A DNA stretch of 64,000 nt, taken from positions 1,364,001-1,428,000 of the forward strand of contig JADJIS010000003.1 in NCBI GenBank assembly GCA_016706865.1, written 5' to 3'. This DNA comes from Bacteroidota bacterium (GTDB lineage: Bacteria; Bacteroidota; Bacteroidia; Chitinophagales; BACL12). Below the pieces are notes generated by a model. The model was not told where the DNA came from, searched no databases, and saw only the letters and a list, made by a program, of their open reading frames with translations. Made by a program: the position numbers and the translations under genes. Below are positions 1 through 8,296 of the stretch, piece after piece (position 1 is the first letter of the stretch; each line of letters opens with the position of its first letter).

Positions 1-1
1 T

Positions 2-1069
2 GGTTATAAACATGAAGGAATATTTGATGATAGCGATTTTGCAATTTGCAAGTATAGTTATAATGGTTTGCTAGATACTACATTTGGAAATGGTGGAAAA
101 TTGATTATCGATTTGGGGAATAGCGAGAAAGCAAGTTCAATAATAGCTAATAGCGATGGGAGTCTATTAATTGGTGGATATAGTTACTATGATTATTATG
201 AAGATGGTGAATATTATCATATCAGTGAATTGGTCCTTTTGAGGCTTTTAAGTAGTGGTAAAATTGATAGCACCTTCGGTATAAACGGGTTTACAATAAC
301 TCCTGTTTTCGATTACCGTGCATATCTCCAAAAAATGTATGAAGTAGAAGATGGCAAATATATTTGTGCAGTAAAGCTTGTCAAAGATTTCTCAGCAGAT
401 TTCGGAATAGTAAAATTTGATTCATTAGGTTTTTTAGATTCAACTTTTTCAGAAGATGGTATAGTAAATACTGATATACCTTATGATGAATTTGAAATAG
501 TAAATGATATTGTTATTCAAGCTGATAATAAGATTCTTATGGTCGGTTATACTGATGCCTCTGCTGATAATGCTGCTGATGTTGTGGTCGTAAGATATTT
601 ACAGGAGGGAGTGCTGGATTCCACCTTCCAATATGATGGCATTTCAATTATAGATATTAATGAATTGTATAACCAAGGCAATGCAATGTGTTTACAGCCA
701 GACGGGAAAATTATAGTTGCTGCTGATGCATCTGATGGTGAAGGTGGAAGCGATTTCGCAATAATCAGACTATGGGGTGATAGTGGTATATCGGCATCTT
801 CTGAAAATTATTTTGATAATAATCTCACAATATATCCAAATCCTACAGCAAACACATTCCATCTTGTTAATAAATTGCAACAGTTGCAAAGCAATACCTA
901 CGCCATTAACATTTATTCGACAACGGGATTTCTATGTTTACAGAGAGAAATAATGGACAATCAGCCTGTAGATATTACTCAGTTACCATCGGGAATTTAC
1001 ACTTTAAAAATTACTGATGAATTTAATAATATAACAAATAAGAAGTTGATTAAAATTGCTGAGAAATAA
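2..1069 (+). CDS. Delta-60 repeat protein with T9SS sorting domain (5' end missing)
   Basis: The open frame runs back to the window edge, so the true start lies outside; the TTG at 68 is only the first possible start inside the window. The protein shows repeats of the delta-60 type, each with a core like LDTTFGNGGKLI or IDSTFGINGF spaced about 60 residues apart, which form a beta-propeller-like fold. The last ~80 residues are a type A T9SS C-terminal sorting domain (IYPNPTANTFHL at its start, LPSGIYTLKI near the end, basic tail). It is therefore expected to be exported through the outer membrane and attached to or released from the surface. Its function is unknown. Confidence 0.85.
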   Translation, partial: GYKHEGIFDDSDFAICKYSYNGLLDTTFGNGGKLIIDLGNSEKASSIIANSDGSLLIGGYSYYDYYEDGEYYHISELVLLRLLSSGKIDSTFGINGFTITPVFDYRAYLQKMYEVEDGKYICAVKLVKDFSADFGIVKFDSLGFLDSTFSEDGIVNTDIPYDEFEIVNDIVIQADNKILMVGYTDASADNAADVVVVRYLQEGVLDSTFQYDGISIIDINELYNQGNAMCLQPDGKIIVAADASDGEGGSDFAIIRLWGDSGISASSENYFDNNLTIYPNPTANTFHLVNKLQQLQSNTYAINIYSTTGFLCLQREIMDNQPVDITQLPSGIYTLKITDEFNNITNKKLIKIAEK

Positions 1070-1147
1070 TAGTTGAAATAATTTTTTATGTTATGCTGGC
1101 TTCGATATAATGAGTAAGGGGTTTTACAAAACAAAAGAATATTTTAG

Positions 1148-1241
1148 GCTGGAAGTTTAGTAAAAAAAACGCATAAAGTGAGGCTCTCGCTTAGCGAGGG
1201 TTTCACTACGTTATGCCCGACTTGAGGCTCTCGCTTCCAGC
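1148..1241. repeat. Nested inverted repeat (MITE-like) in a 488-bp gene-free stretch
   Basis: Outer arms GCTGGAAG (1148-1155) and CTTCCAGC (1234-1241) enclose a second hairpin running from GCATAA (1171) to TTATGC (1216), whose inner arms resemble AGTGAGGCTCTCGCT and AGCGAGGGTTTCACT. The TGAGGCTCTCGCT motif recurs in degenerate form near 45.1 kb. The rest of 1070-1557 shows no gene, only the promoter of the next gene at its end. Confidence 0.6.
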
Positions 1242-1530
1242 TTGGGTCTCTTTAGAGCGTCATTTTTGTCAGCACTGAGTTTACTGCTGAGGGTTATTAC
1301 CACTTGTTAATGCTGCCAACTGGTTACTCCCAACCCCCATCCAACCGCAAAAATTCCTCCAAATCCACCCAAAACGACAATTTTGTGACAAATGTTAAAA
1401 ATATATATACTGCCGGGGCACCCTTTAAAACCTTTGCCAGACTAGCGTTTAAGGGTGAAAGAACCCCATTTTAGGGTGACACTTTAAAGGTTTTTATCTG
1501 TGTTATACCTAAAATATTGTAGCAATGTTG

Positions 1531-1538
1531 TAATTTTG
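1531..1538 (+). promoter_or_regulatory. Bacteroidota -7 promoter box for the cold-shock gene
   Basis: TAATTTTG matches the TAnnTTTG -7 consensus of Bacteroidota primary-sigma promoters. It lies 19 bp before the ATG, implying a short leader. No convincing -33 TTTG was seen. Confidence 0.45.
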
Positions 1539-1557
1539 CATAAATTAATTTTTTAAT

Positions 1558-1749
1558 ATGAATACAGGAATAGTAAAATTCTTTAACGATTCAAAGGGAT
1601 TTGGATTTATTAAAGACGAAGCAACCCAAAAAGAATATTTCGTACATGCATCAGGTCTTATTGACCAGATCCGTGAAAACGACAATGTGATTTTCGATCT
1701 TCAAGATGGCAAAAAAGGATTAAATGCAGTAAATGTTAAACTAGCGTAA
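1558..1749 (+). CDS. Cold-shock domain protein (CspA family)
   Basis: A 63-residue single cold-shock domain, the usual length for CspA-type proteins. It carries both nucleic-acid-binding motifs: RNP1 KGFGFI (about residues 14-19) and RNP2 YFVHAS (about 27-32). The family binds single-stranded RNA and DNA and acts as an RNA chaperone in the cytoplasm. The gene is monocistronic, with its own -7 box upstream and a strong terminator at 1791. Whether it is cold-induced cannot be told from sequence. Confidence 0.95.
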   Translation: MNTGIVKFFNDSKGFGFIKDEATQKEYFVHASGLIDQIRENDNVIFDLQDGKKGLNAVNVKLA

Positions 1750-1790
1750 GCAAAATTTAATAGTTTATATATTGTAAACTTTTTTCAACC

Positions 1791-1819
1791 AAAGCCTTGC
1801 ATTTATGCAGGGCTTTTTT
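1791..1819 (+). terminator. Rho-independent terminator after the cold-shock gene
   Basis: Stem AAGCCTTGCAT / ATGCAGGGCTT with a two-base loop and a run of six T, 41 bp past the stop codon. Confidence 0.8.
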
Positions 1820-1824
1820 GTTGC

Positions 1825-2145
1825 GCCCCGGACTGAAGTCCGGGGCCACAAGATGGTTCGTCCCTGCGGGACTGCCTCTTCGGCAACCATCACCTTAAAC
1901 TTGAAGATATTCCTTCGCTTGAAAATTTCTTACATGCCGACCCGATGGGACTCGCGTCGTTTGGGTTTGATTGGTGTTACCGACATTTCGTCCGCCGCGG
2001 CGGACTGTTATTTCTTAAATCCGAATGAATTATCATTTAAATGTTTTTTAGGAATTGCAACTTATTTATAAAAAGTCCCATAGGGACGGCATATCGGTAA
2101 TTACTAAAAAACAAAAATCTACAAGTCCTGTAGGGACGGCATATA
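1825..2145. repeat. Cluster of different palindromic intergenic repeats
   Basis: The gene-free interval 1820-2245 holds several hairpins in series: a palindrome with arms GCCCCGGACT/AGTCCGGGGC (1825-1846), GTCCCTGCGGGAC (about 1859-1871), the perfect 16-bp palindrome GTCCGCCGCGGCGGAC (1990-2005), and two copies, about 50 bp apart, of a GTCC-n3/4-GGGACGGCATAT unit (about 2074 and 2125). Short open frames here run through the hairpins and do not look like genes. Confidence 0.7.
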
Positions 2146-2245
2146 AAAATGTTTTGGAAACAGTCGAATTTCCAATGATGGATTGTATTTTAAAAAATGG
2201 AATCATTTATTGCTCTCCGGTAATCATCACTTTAATTGCAATAAT

Positions 2246-3289
2246 TTAGGTCACAATCTCCTTCCCTCTTCCCAATTGCATAAAATATCTCTCAAAGTAC
2301 CAATAAACCAGATAACTGGCTAAAAGAGTGAGGATTCCTGAAATGATGGCTAATAAATATAATGGAATATCTTGGGTAGCTCCAAATTGGGAAAAAAGCA
2401 GACTTAAGGCTTTGTAGATCAGGGGATGAAGGAGATAAACGGAGTAACTGGCCTCGCCTAATATTGTTAAAGGTTTATGAATGAAGTTGGGAAGTTTAAA
2501 AGTTAACTTGAAGAAACTTATACAGATAACTATGCAAATTGCAGTAAATACCAATCTGGTTATTCCTGTTACCAGATTAATCGTATCGCCGGAGGCAGGA
2601 TAAAAAACAAATAATGCCATTGCAGCAAGCAGAAGTATTAGGATATTTCTATTATTAATTTGCTTGTTTTTAAGGAACATTACAATTAAAAATCCACTGA
2701 GAAATAAGAATACCTGATTTAATGGATTAACATAATTGCGCCATTGAGAACCAAGATCTATATTCTCATCCAAAAGAAAAAAAGCGAAATAAATATAAAT
2801 TGCAAAAAGTAAAGTAGAGAAAATAAACAACCCTGTTTTAGAACGGTTTGCAAAAAAAATAAACACAGGAAAAAACGCATAAAAAACCAATTCATTTCCA
2901 ATTGACCATGCACCCGGGGCAAAATATCCATGCCAGCTTACAAATCCAAAAAGACCGCTGAGATTCAAAAATACTTTGAGTGCATCCGGTGCAACTCCCG
3001 ATAATAAAATTGTAGCAATGGTAACCAACCACATAAGTGGAAAAATGCGCAGAAATCTTTTTTTAATAAAATCAATAAGATCAGGTTTGGAAGGTATCAT
3101 TTTTTTGTGGTAGACCAAATACATGGTCATTCCACTCAGTACATAAAAAATTGCTACACCATACACACCAATGCGACCCATGAAATTTTCAGAATTATAC
3201 TCCCCTCTCGTCCAAATAAGCAAGTGGTTGATCATAATTCCGAATGCAGCAAGGCCTCTGAGATAATCTAAATTATACAGTCGTTTCAT
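2246..3289 (-). CDS. Acyltransferase 3 family membrane protein (OafA/YrhL-like)
   Basis: A 347-residue integral membrane protein with about ten hydrophobic segments and the family's N-terminal signature YNLDYLRGLAAFGIMINH, which supplies the conserved Arg and His of acyltransferase 3. Members move acetyl or other acyl groups from the cytoplasmic side onto sugars of O-antigen, exopolysaccharide or other surface glycans. There is no C-terminal SGNH domain. No glycan gene cluster surrounds it, so the acceptor is unknown. It stands alone, separated from the MmcQ gene by 84 bp. Confidence 0.88.
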   Translation of the reverse strand: MKRLYNLDYLRGLAAFGIMINHLLIWTRGEYNSENFMGRIGVYGVAIFYVLSGMTMYLVYHKKMIPSKPDLIDFIKKRFLRIFPLMWLVTIATILLSGVAPDALKVFLNLSGLFGFVSWHGYFAPGAWSIGNELVFYAFFPVFIFFANRSKTGLFIFSTLLFAIYIYFAFFLLDENIDLGSQWRNYVNPLNQVFLFLSGFLIVMFLKNKQINNRNILILLLAAMALFVFYPASGDTINLVTGITRLVFTAICIVICISFFKLTFKLPNFIHKPLTILGEASYSVYLLHPLIYKALSLLFSQFGATQDIPLYLLAIISGILTLLASYLVYWYFERYFMQLGRGKEIVT

Positions 3290-3373
3290 TGGATTATTCT
3301 AGCGGATATTATTTATACAAAAGATTATCGAAGATAATAATAGTACGAATATAAAATCATTTAATAATGAACC

Positions 3374-3709
3374 TCATTGATATTTGTTGCCAAGTGATGC
3401 GGGTGCAACATTACAATAAGAAGCCCTGATAATGTCTTTCATAAATTCCTTATTAACCGATTTTAATTCCACTACGGTCCATCCCTGCTTACCCCATGCA
3501 CCGTTGGAGGGATAAACAGCAGATCTATCAACAAGACAAAATACCGACTGCTCAACTGGGGTAAGCTTTACAACAGCTCTTTTGTGTTTATCATCCAGAG
3601 TTAAGAATATTTTTTTGTTAACGCGAAACGAAGATTTTTCAAAATGTGGCAGTTCAACACATTCGTCATATTCCATTGCTATTGTTCTGCACGTTTCTAT
3701 TTTTACCAT
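3374..3709 (-). CDS. MmcQ/YjbR family protein
   Basis: 111 residues with the MmcQ/YjbR pattern: a CyaY-like fold with a central FRVNKKIFLTLDD strand pair, NGAWGKQGWTVVEL and a C-terminal helix with DIIRASYCNVAP. Family members are annotated as DNA-binding by structure, but no molecular role is established. It lies 11 bp downstream of the GNAT gene and probably shares its transcript. A second, different member sits at 39120. Confidence 0.85.
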   Translation of the reverse strand: MVKIETCRTIAMEYDECVELPHFEKSSFRVNKKIFLTLDDKHKRAVVKLTPVEQSVFCLVDRSAVYPSNGAWGKQGWTVVELKSVNKEFMKDIIRASYCNVAPASLGNKYQ

Positions 3710-3720
3710 GAAGGGGATTA

Positions 3721-4239
3721 CTATTTTTTCTGATTTGAAATTCCAAATAAAAATAATTCTTCCTTCTCCTCAAACAATATCTTTTTTTCGAACTGCATTC
3801 CGATCTTTTCCAACAACTTTATGGAGTTAACATTATCAGGAGTGGTTATTGCAACCAATCTATTAATTCCTAATGCCTCAAAAGCAAATTTAAGTGTAGA
3901 AATTGCAGCTTCATATGCATACCCAAAACCGGTGTATTCGGGTAAAAATGCAAATCCAATATCAATATCGTCCAGAGTTTCCCTTTTAATTAATCCGCAT
4001 AAACCGATGGCAGTACCGGAAGTTTTAAGTTCTACCAGATATAATCCCAATCCATGATCAATATAACTTTTAACTATTCGATCTGCAATATATTTTTCTG
4101 CATCGGGCAACGATCTTACATTTCTATCACCAATAAATTGCAACCAACCTTTGCTGTTCAATAAACCCAAAATAAAATCAGCATCGTTAATGTTCACTTC
4201 CCTGAGAACCAATCTTTCTGTTACTATTATTTGTTTCAA
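3721..4239 (-). CDS. GNAT N-acetyltransferase (RimJ/RimL-like)
   Basis: 172 residues. It opens with IVTERLVLREVNINDADFIL, as in the Acetyltransf_3 / RimJ-RimL group, and has an acetyl-CoA site region around FAFLPEYTGFGYAYEAAISTL and a C-terminal LGINRLVAITTPDNVNSIKLLEKIGM block. These enzymes acetylate ribosomal protein N-termini or small amines; the substrate here cannot be assigned. It is the middle gene of a minus-strand series with 11 bp to the MBL gene upstream and 11 bp to MmcQ downstream. Confidence 0.88.
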   Translation of the reverse strand: MKQIIVTERLVLREVNINDADFILGLLNSKGWLQFIGDRNVRSLPDAEKYIADRIVKSYIDHGLGLYLVELKTSGTAIGLCGLIKRETLDDIDIGFAFLPEYTGFGYAYEAAISTLKFAFEALGINRLVAITTPDNVNSIKLLEKIGMQFEKKILFEEKEELFLFGISNQKK

Positions 4240-4250
4240 ATAGAGGAAAT

Positions 4251-5645
4251 TTAAAGATCAATTACATCTCCTAATCTTGCAATTCCAACATTATTGTAAC
4301 CTGCATTTTCGAGATGAGATTTAAAACTACTCAGGGCTTCTTTATCACCATGCACTAAGGAAAGTTGTCTTAATTTATCTTTTTCCTGTGTGCGTAAATA
4401 TCCTATCATTTCACGATAATCGCCATGTGCAGAAAAACTTGACATAATTTCCACCCTTGCATTTACCTGTTTGTATTCTCCAAACATTCTTATCGTTTTA
4501 TCACCACGCGTTAATTTTCCGCCGGGTGTATTTTCTGCACAGTAACCAACAATTAGAATGGTATTATCAGGATTTTCAATTGCATTAAATACATGATGTT
4601 TCACTCTTCCTGCGTTAATCATTCCTGCAGCACTTATTACAATACATCCCTTTACATTATTTATTCTTTTCGATTCATCAACAGATCTTGTATATCGCAA
4701 TCTTTCAAACCCAAAAGGATAAGGATCCACAGCCATATATTCGAGAATATCTTTGTCGAAACACTCGGGATGTAATTCAAATATCTTAGTTGCATTAACT
4801 GCCAAAGGTGAATCAACAAATACAGGAATATCCGGTAACAAATTTTCACGAACCAGTTGATCGAGCATGTAAACAATTTCCTGGGTTCGGCCAACACTGA
4901 AGGCTGGAATTATAAGTTTACCTCTTTGAGCAACACAAGTTTGATTTATTACCCTCAAAAAATGATCTTTTTCCTGTGGTGCTTCCTCATGCAATCTATC
5001 GCCGTAAGTGGATTCACAAATCAGAAAATCGCAGGCCGGCATTGGATCAGGATCACGAAGTATTGGGCGATCAGGCCGACCGATATCCGCAGTAAATCCC
5101 AAAATAAAATCGCGAAGTCCATGGCGTTTAATTTTCATGGTAATACTTGCACTTCCCAAAATATGACCGGAGTCTTTAAACACCATTTCTACATCAGGAT
5201 CAATTCCAAACCATTTATTATATCCAACTGTGCGAAATAATTCCATGGTCCTTCTCACATCATCCACATCATACAATGGTTCTTCTGCAGGCTCATCTGT
5301 TCTGTGTTTATTAGTAAATGCACTTTCTCTTTGTTGAATAAAGGCACTGTCGAGCAACAAAATTGCGGTAAGGTCCTTTGTTGCATGGGTTGCATAAATC
5401 CTTCCGTTAAAACCATCTTTAACCAGTTTAGGCAATCTTCCACAATGATCAATATGTGCATGTGATAAAACCACAATGTCAATTTTAGCGGGATCAAACA
5501 AAAATTTCTCGTTGAAATTTTCATATTCAGGCTCATTCCCCTGGTATAATCCGCAATCCATAAGGATATTAATTCCATTATCCAAAGTGAGTAAATGTGA
5601 ACTCCCCGTTACTGTTCCGGCAGCGCCGCAAAATTTTAGTTTCAT
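4251..5645 (-). CDS. MBL-fold / beta-CASP RNA-processing-type nuclease
   Basis: 464 residues. The metallo-beta-lactamase domain opens with FCGAAGTVTGSSHLL and has the zinc motif HAHIDHCGRLP (HxHxDH), then a metal His in DSGHILGSASI. The beta-CASP part carries IPAFSVGRTQEIVYML and the distal motifs VISAAGMINAGR and SSFSAHGDYREM. This is the YSH1/CPSF-like group of RNA exo/endonucleases found in many bacteria and archaea, acting in the cytoplasm. It heads a probable minus-strand operon with GNAT and MmcQ. The exact RNA target is unknown. Confidence 0.9.
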   Translation of the reverse strand: MKLKFCGAAGTVTGSSHLLTLDNGINILMDCGLYQGNEPEYENFNEKFLFDPAKIDIVVLSHAHIDHCGRLPKLVKDGFNGRIYATHATKDLTAILLLDSAFIQQRESAFTNKHRTDEPAEEPLYDVDDVRRTMELFRTVGYNKWFGIDPDVEMVFKDSGHILGSASITMKIKRHGLRDFILGFTADIGRPDRPILRDPDPMPACDFLICESTYGDRLHEEAPQEKDHFLRVINQTCVAQRGKLIIPAFSVGRTQEIVYMLDQLVRENLLPDIPVFVDSPLAVNATKIFELHPECFDKDILEYMAVDPYPFGFERLRYTRSVDESKRINNVKGCIVISAAGMINAGRVKHHVFNAIENPDNTILIVGYCAENTPGGKLTRGDKTIRMFGEYKQVNARVEIMSSFSAHGDYREMIGYLRTQEKDKLRQLSLVHGDKEALSSFKSHLENAGYNNVGIARLGDVIDL

Positions 5646-5802
5646 ATTTGTAGTTGATGATGGAAAGATAAAAAGTAAATTCGAATAAAGTGATAAAAAC
5701 CCCGAACTGAATCGGTTAAATTAAATAAATGGCAAGGGCAGAGGTGAACTACAGTGATCCATATTTATAGGAAAACTTAGTCGCCCCATAATGTTAAGTT
5801 AA

Positions 5803-6594
5803 TCAATTATTTTTTTGTGCTGTTAATTCTATATACTTTTTTTCCATAAAACTCCTCACCTGTTCTTTGAGTTTGGGAACATCTGCATCTGTGAGTCCTG
5901 TTACTTCAATGGGTTCAAAATGATAAATATCAACAATACCGGGCCGCATTAAAGGTTTTTTATTTGGCATTAAATTATCCGTATTAATAAACAACATCGG
6001 AAGAATTGGAGTTTGCGTTTGAATGGCAATGGTGAATGCCCCATCTTTAAAATCGATCAAAGGACGATCAGTTTTATTTCTCGTGCCTTCCACAAACATA
6101 AAAATATTATCGCCTCCCAATAAATATTGTTTTAATAATTCAACACTTTTTAATTTACTTTCTCGGCTGCTTCTGTCAACATTTACTGTTGTAACGGAAA
6201 ATATCTGACCAACAAGAGGAATTTTTAATAATTCTTTTTTTGCGAGATAACGCACTCTTCCCGGCCATGAAATTGCCGCTGCCGGAGCATCCAAATTAGA
6301 TCTGTGATTTGCAACAATTACATAAGGCCTATTTCTATCTGTATTTTTATTGCGGTGAAAACGATAAATGATTCCACAAAATACCATCAAACTATATGCA
6401 ATACACCTGCATAAAAATACAATTGGACCAAGAGCATGTTTTCCCAATGTCCATGAAAAAATAAAAAAGAATGGTAAGGTAATGAGGAGAGAAATAAAAA
6501 ATATACTTGCCGTATAAATGGTATATATTAATTTAAAAAAGTTTTTAATTCCGCTTATCATGGAGCCAAGATAATATAATATTGGCAAATCCAT
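5803..6594 (-). CDS. 1-acyl-sn-glycerol-3-phosphate acyltransferase (PlsC-like)
   Basis: 263 residues with hydrophobic segments near the N-terminus (about 15-75) and the PlsC signature NHRSNLDAPA (HxxxxD), then VEGTRNKTDRPL for acceptor binding and PMLFINTDNLMP. PlsC enzymes add the second acyl chain to lysophosphatidic acid at the inner membrane face. A later start at MISGIK (residue 12) is possible. The 157 bp between its stop and the MBL gene hold nothing recognisable. Confidence 0.9.
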   Translation of the reverse strand: MDLPILYYLGSMISGIKNFFKLIYTIYTASIFFISLLITLPFFFIFSWTLGKHALGPIVFLCRCIAYSLMVFCGIIYRFHRNKNTDRNRPYVIVANHRSNLDAPAAAISWPGRVRYLAKKELLKIPLVGQIFSVTTVNVDRSSRESKLKSVELLKQYLLGGDNIFMFVEGTRNKTDRPLIDFKDGAFTIAIQTQTPILPMLFINTDNLMPNKKPLMRPGIVDIYHFEPIEVTGLTDADVPKLKEQVRSFMEKKYIELTAQKNN

Positions 6595-6796
6595 TTGACT
6601 GACCTGGTATATGTTTTCATTTTAAAACGCAGGATGCGGTTTCAATTACCATATTACCAATTTGATCCCATTGGTTTATTTGATATAGCGCACAGGTAGG
6701 ATACAATGCGCTGTAACCCAATAGAATGGACATAATAACCATACTCAGCCAATAGAATTCCTTTAAAAAAGCAGAAATAATTTCGCAACAAAAATC

Positions 6797-6804
6797 TACC
6801 TTTG
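6797..6804 (+). promoter_or_regulatory. -7 promoter box giving a nearly leaderless mRNA
   Basis: TACCTTTG matches TAnnTTTG and ends only 7 bp before the ATG at 6812, so transcription should begin almost at the start codon. Confidence 0.5.
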
Positions 6805-6811
6805 TAGAAGG

Positions 6812-8191
6812 ATGTACGCCATAGTAGATATTGAAACCACCGGCACAAATGCAAGTTATAACTGCATAACGGAGGTGGCAATTTATATCCATAATGGTGA
6901 AAAAATTGTTGACGAATGGCATTCTCTCATCAACCCGCAAAGTGAGATCCCTAATTTTATAATTCAAATGACAGGAATAAGCAACGAAATGGTGGAAACT
7001 GCTCCTACCTTTGAAGAAGTTGCGCCGGAAATTTTCAGTATGTTGCACGACAAAATATTTGTTGCGCACAATGCCGGATTTGATTATGGTTTTTTAAAAA
7101 ATCATTTAGGTGAAAATGGTTTTGAACTTCGCACTAAAAAATTGTGTACTGTAAGATTAAGCAGAAAAATATTTCCTGGTCATCGCAGTTATAGCCTGGG
7201 TAGATTATGTGAAAACCTGGGAATAACAATTGAGAACAGACACCGTGCACAAAGCGATGCTTTTGCAACTACCAAATTATTTTCCATGCTTTTGGAAAGT
7301 GACAATGAAGATCATATTATCACGGCACTTAAAAAAACCTCTAAAGAACAACATCATCCGCCAAATCTCGATAAATCTGTTTTGGATAAATTACCCGAAG
7401 CTCCCGGAGTATATTTTTTCCACGATCAAAACGGAAATATTATTTATGTAGGTAAGGCAATTAATATTAAAAGTCGCGTATGGGGGCATTTTACTTATGC
7501 CGATAATCACGGAAAAGAAAATGATCTGCGCAATTGTGTGTATGATATTACTTATGAATTAACCGGTAACGAATTGATTGCATTGTTATTGGAGAGCGAG
7601 GAAATTAAACGCAAATTTCCTAAATTTAATAATGCACAAAAATTATGGGATCGCAATTATTGTATTTTTAAATATATTGATCAAAAAGGATATATACACC
7701 TGGCTATTGAACGATATAATGTTAAAAAAGAAGTGCTTAAAGTATTTCCTGATATTTTGAGTGCCCGAAGTTTTTTACAGGAGAAGATGCTGGAATTTGA
7801 ACTCTGTGCAAAATATTGCCATTTGCAAAAAACTGTAAACGGTTGTTATAATCACGAAATAGGCCTCTGTAAAGGAGCTTGTGTAAACAAAGAGGAAACC
7901 GCATGTTATAATGAAAGAGCGGAAATTGCTATTCAATCGTTTGATAATGAGGAACATACATATTTTATTATTGACAGAGGCCGAACTGTGGAAGAAAAAA
8001 GTGTTGTTTATATAGAAAAGGGACACTATTTAGGCTTTGGTTTTTTTTCCGGAGATTATTGCAACGGTGACCCTCAGATGTTAAAAGATCGGGTGAAATG
8101 GCGACCCGATACTCCTGATGTCCAGCGGATCCTGTCCGGCTGGATGGCCAAAAACAAAGGGAAATCACAGAATAGAGTTATTCAGTTATAA
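6812..8191 (+). CDS. DEDDh exonuclease fused to GIY-YIG / UvrC-like nuclease
   Basis: 459 residues. Residues 1-170 are a DnaQ-like 3'-5' exonuclease (YAIVDIETTG with D6/E8, HNAGFDYGFL, HRAQSDAFAT). From about residue 193 a GIY-YIG domain begins (PEAPGVYFF, IIYVGKAINIKSRV, HFTYADNHGKE). Further on, C332, C345, C353 and C357 give a C-x12-C-x7-C-x3-C pattern close to the iron-sulfur cysteine cluster of UvrC. Cho- and UvrC-type nucleases incise damaged DNA; the fused exonuclease could trim the product. The role is inferred, and related fusions are known in Bacteroidota. The gene is transcribed divergently from plsC. Confidence 0.88.
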   Translation: MYAIVDIETTGTNASYNCITEVAIYIHNGEKIVDEWHSLINPQSEIPNFIIQMTGISNEMVETAPTFEEVAPEIFSMLHDKIFVAHNAGFDYGFLKNHLGENGFELRTKKLCTVRLSRKIFPGHRSYSLGRLCENLGITIENRHRAQSDAFATTKLFSMLLESDNEDHIITALKKTSKEQHHPPNLDKSVLDKLPEAPGVYFFHDQNGNIIYVGKAINIKSRVWGHFTYADNHGKENDLRNCVYDITYELTGNELIALLLESEEIKRKFPKFNNAQKLWDRNYCIFKYIDQKGYIHLAIERYNVKKEVLKVFPDILSARSFLQEKMLEFELCAKYCHLQKTVNGCYNHEIGLCKGACVNKEETACYNERAEIAIQSFDNEEHTYFIIDRGRTVEEKSVVYIEKGHYLGFGFFSGDYCNGDPQMLKDRVKWRPDTPDVQRILSGWMAKNKGKSQNRVIQL

Positions 8192-8256
8192 ATTCGTCCC
8201 CTTTTTTCGTGTCACATTTTCCATCTAAAATATCATACTTTCCCACCCTATTCATG

Positions 8257-8264
8257 TAAATTTG
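8257..8264 (+). promoter_or_regulatory. -7 promoter box for the M17 aminopeptidase
   Basis: TAAATTTG fits TAnnTTTG, 32 bp before the ATG at 8297. Confidence 0.45.
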
Positions 8265-8296
8265 CAACTAATTTAATTTGAACCAACTTCTTGTAA

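Noticed and set aside
2071..2145. Possible tRNA or riboswitch in the GGGACGGCATAT copies
   Set aside because: Only a small GTCC/GGAC hairpin is formed; no cloverleaf or known riboswitch core.
1805..2249. Two short open frames in the palindrome cluster
   Set aside because: They span several hairpins and a terminator and show no protein features.
6617..7069. 150-residue minus-strand open frame
   Set aside because: Mostly antisense to the exonuclease domain of the 6812 gene, which has clear motifs.
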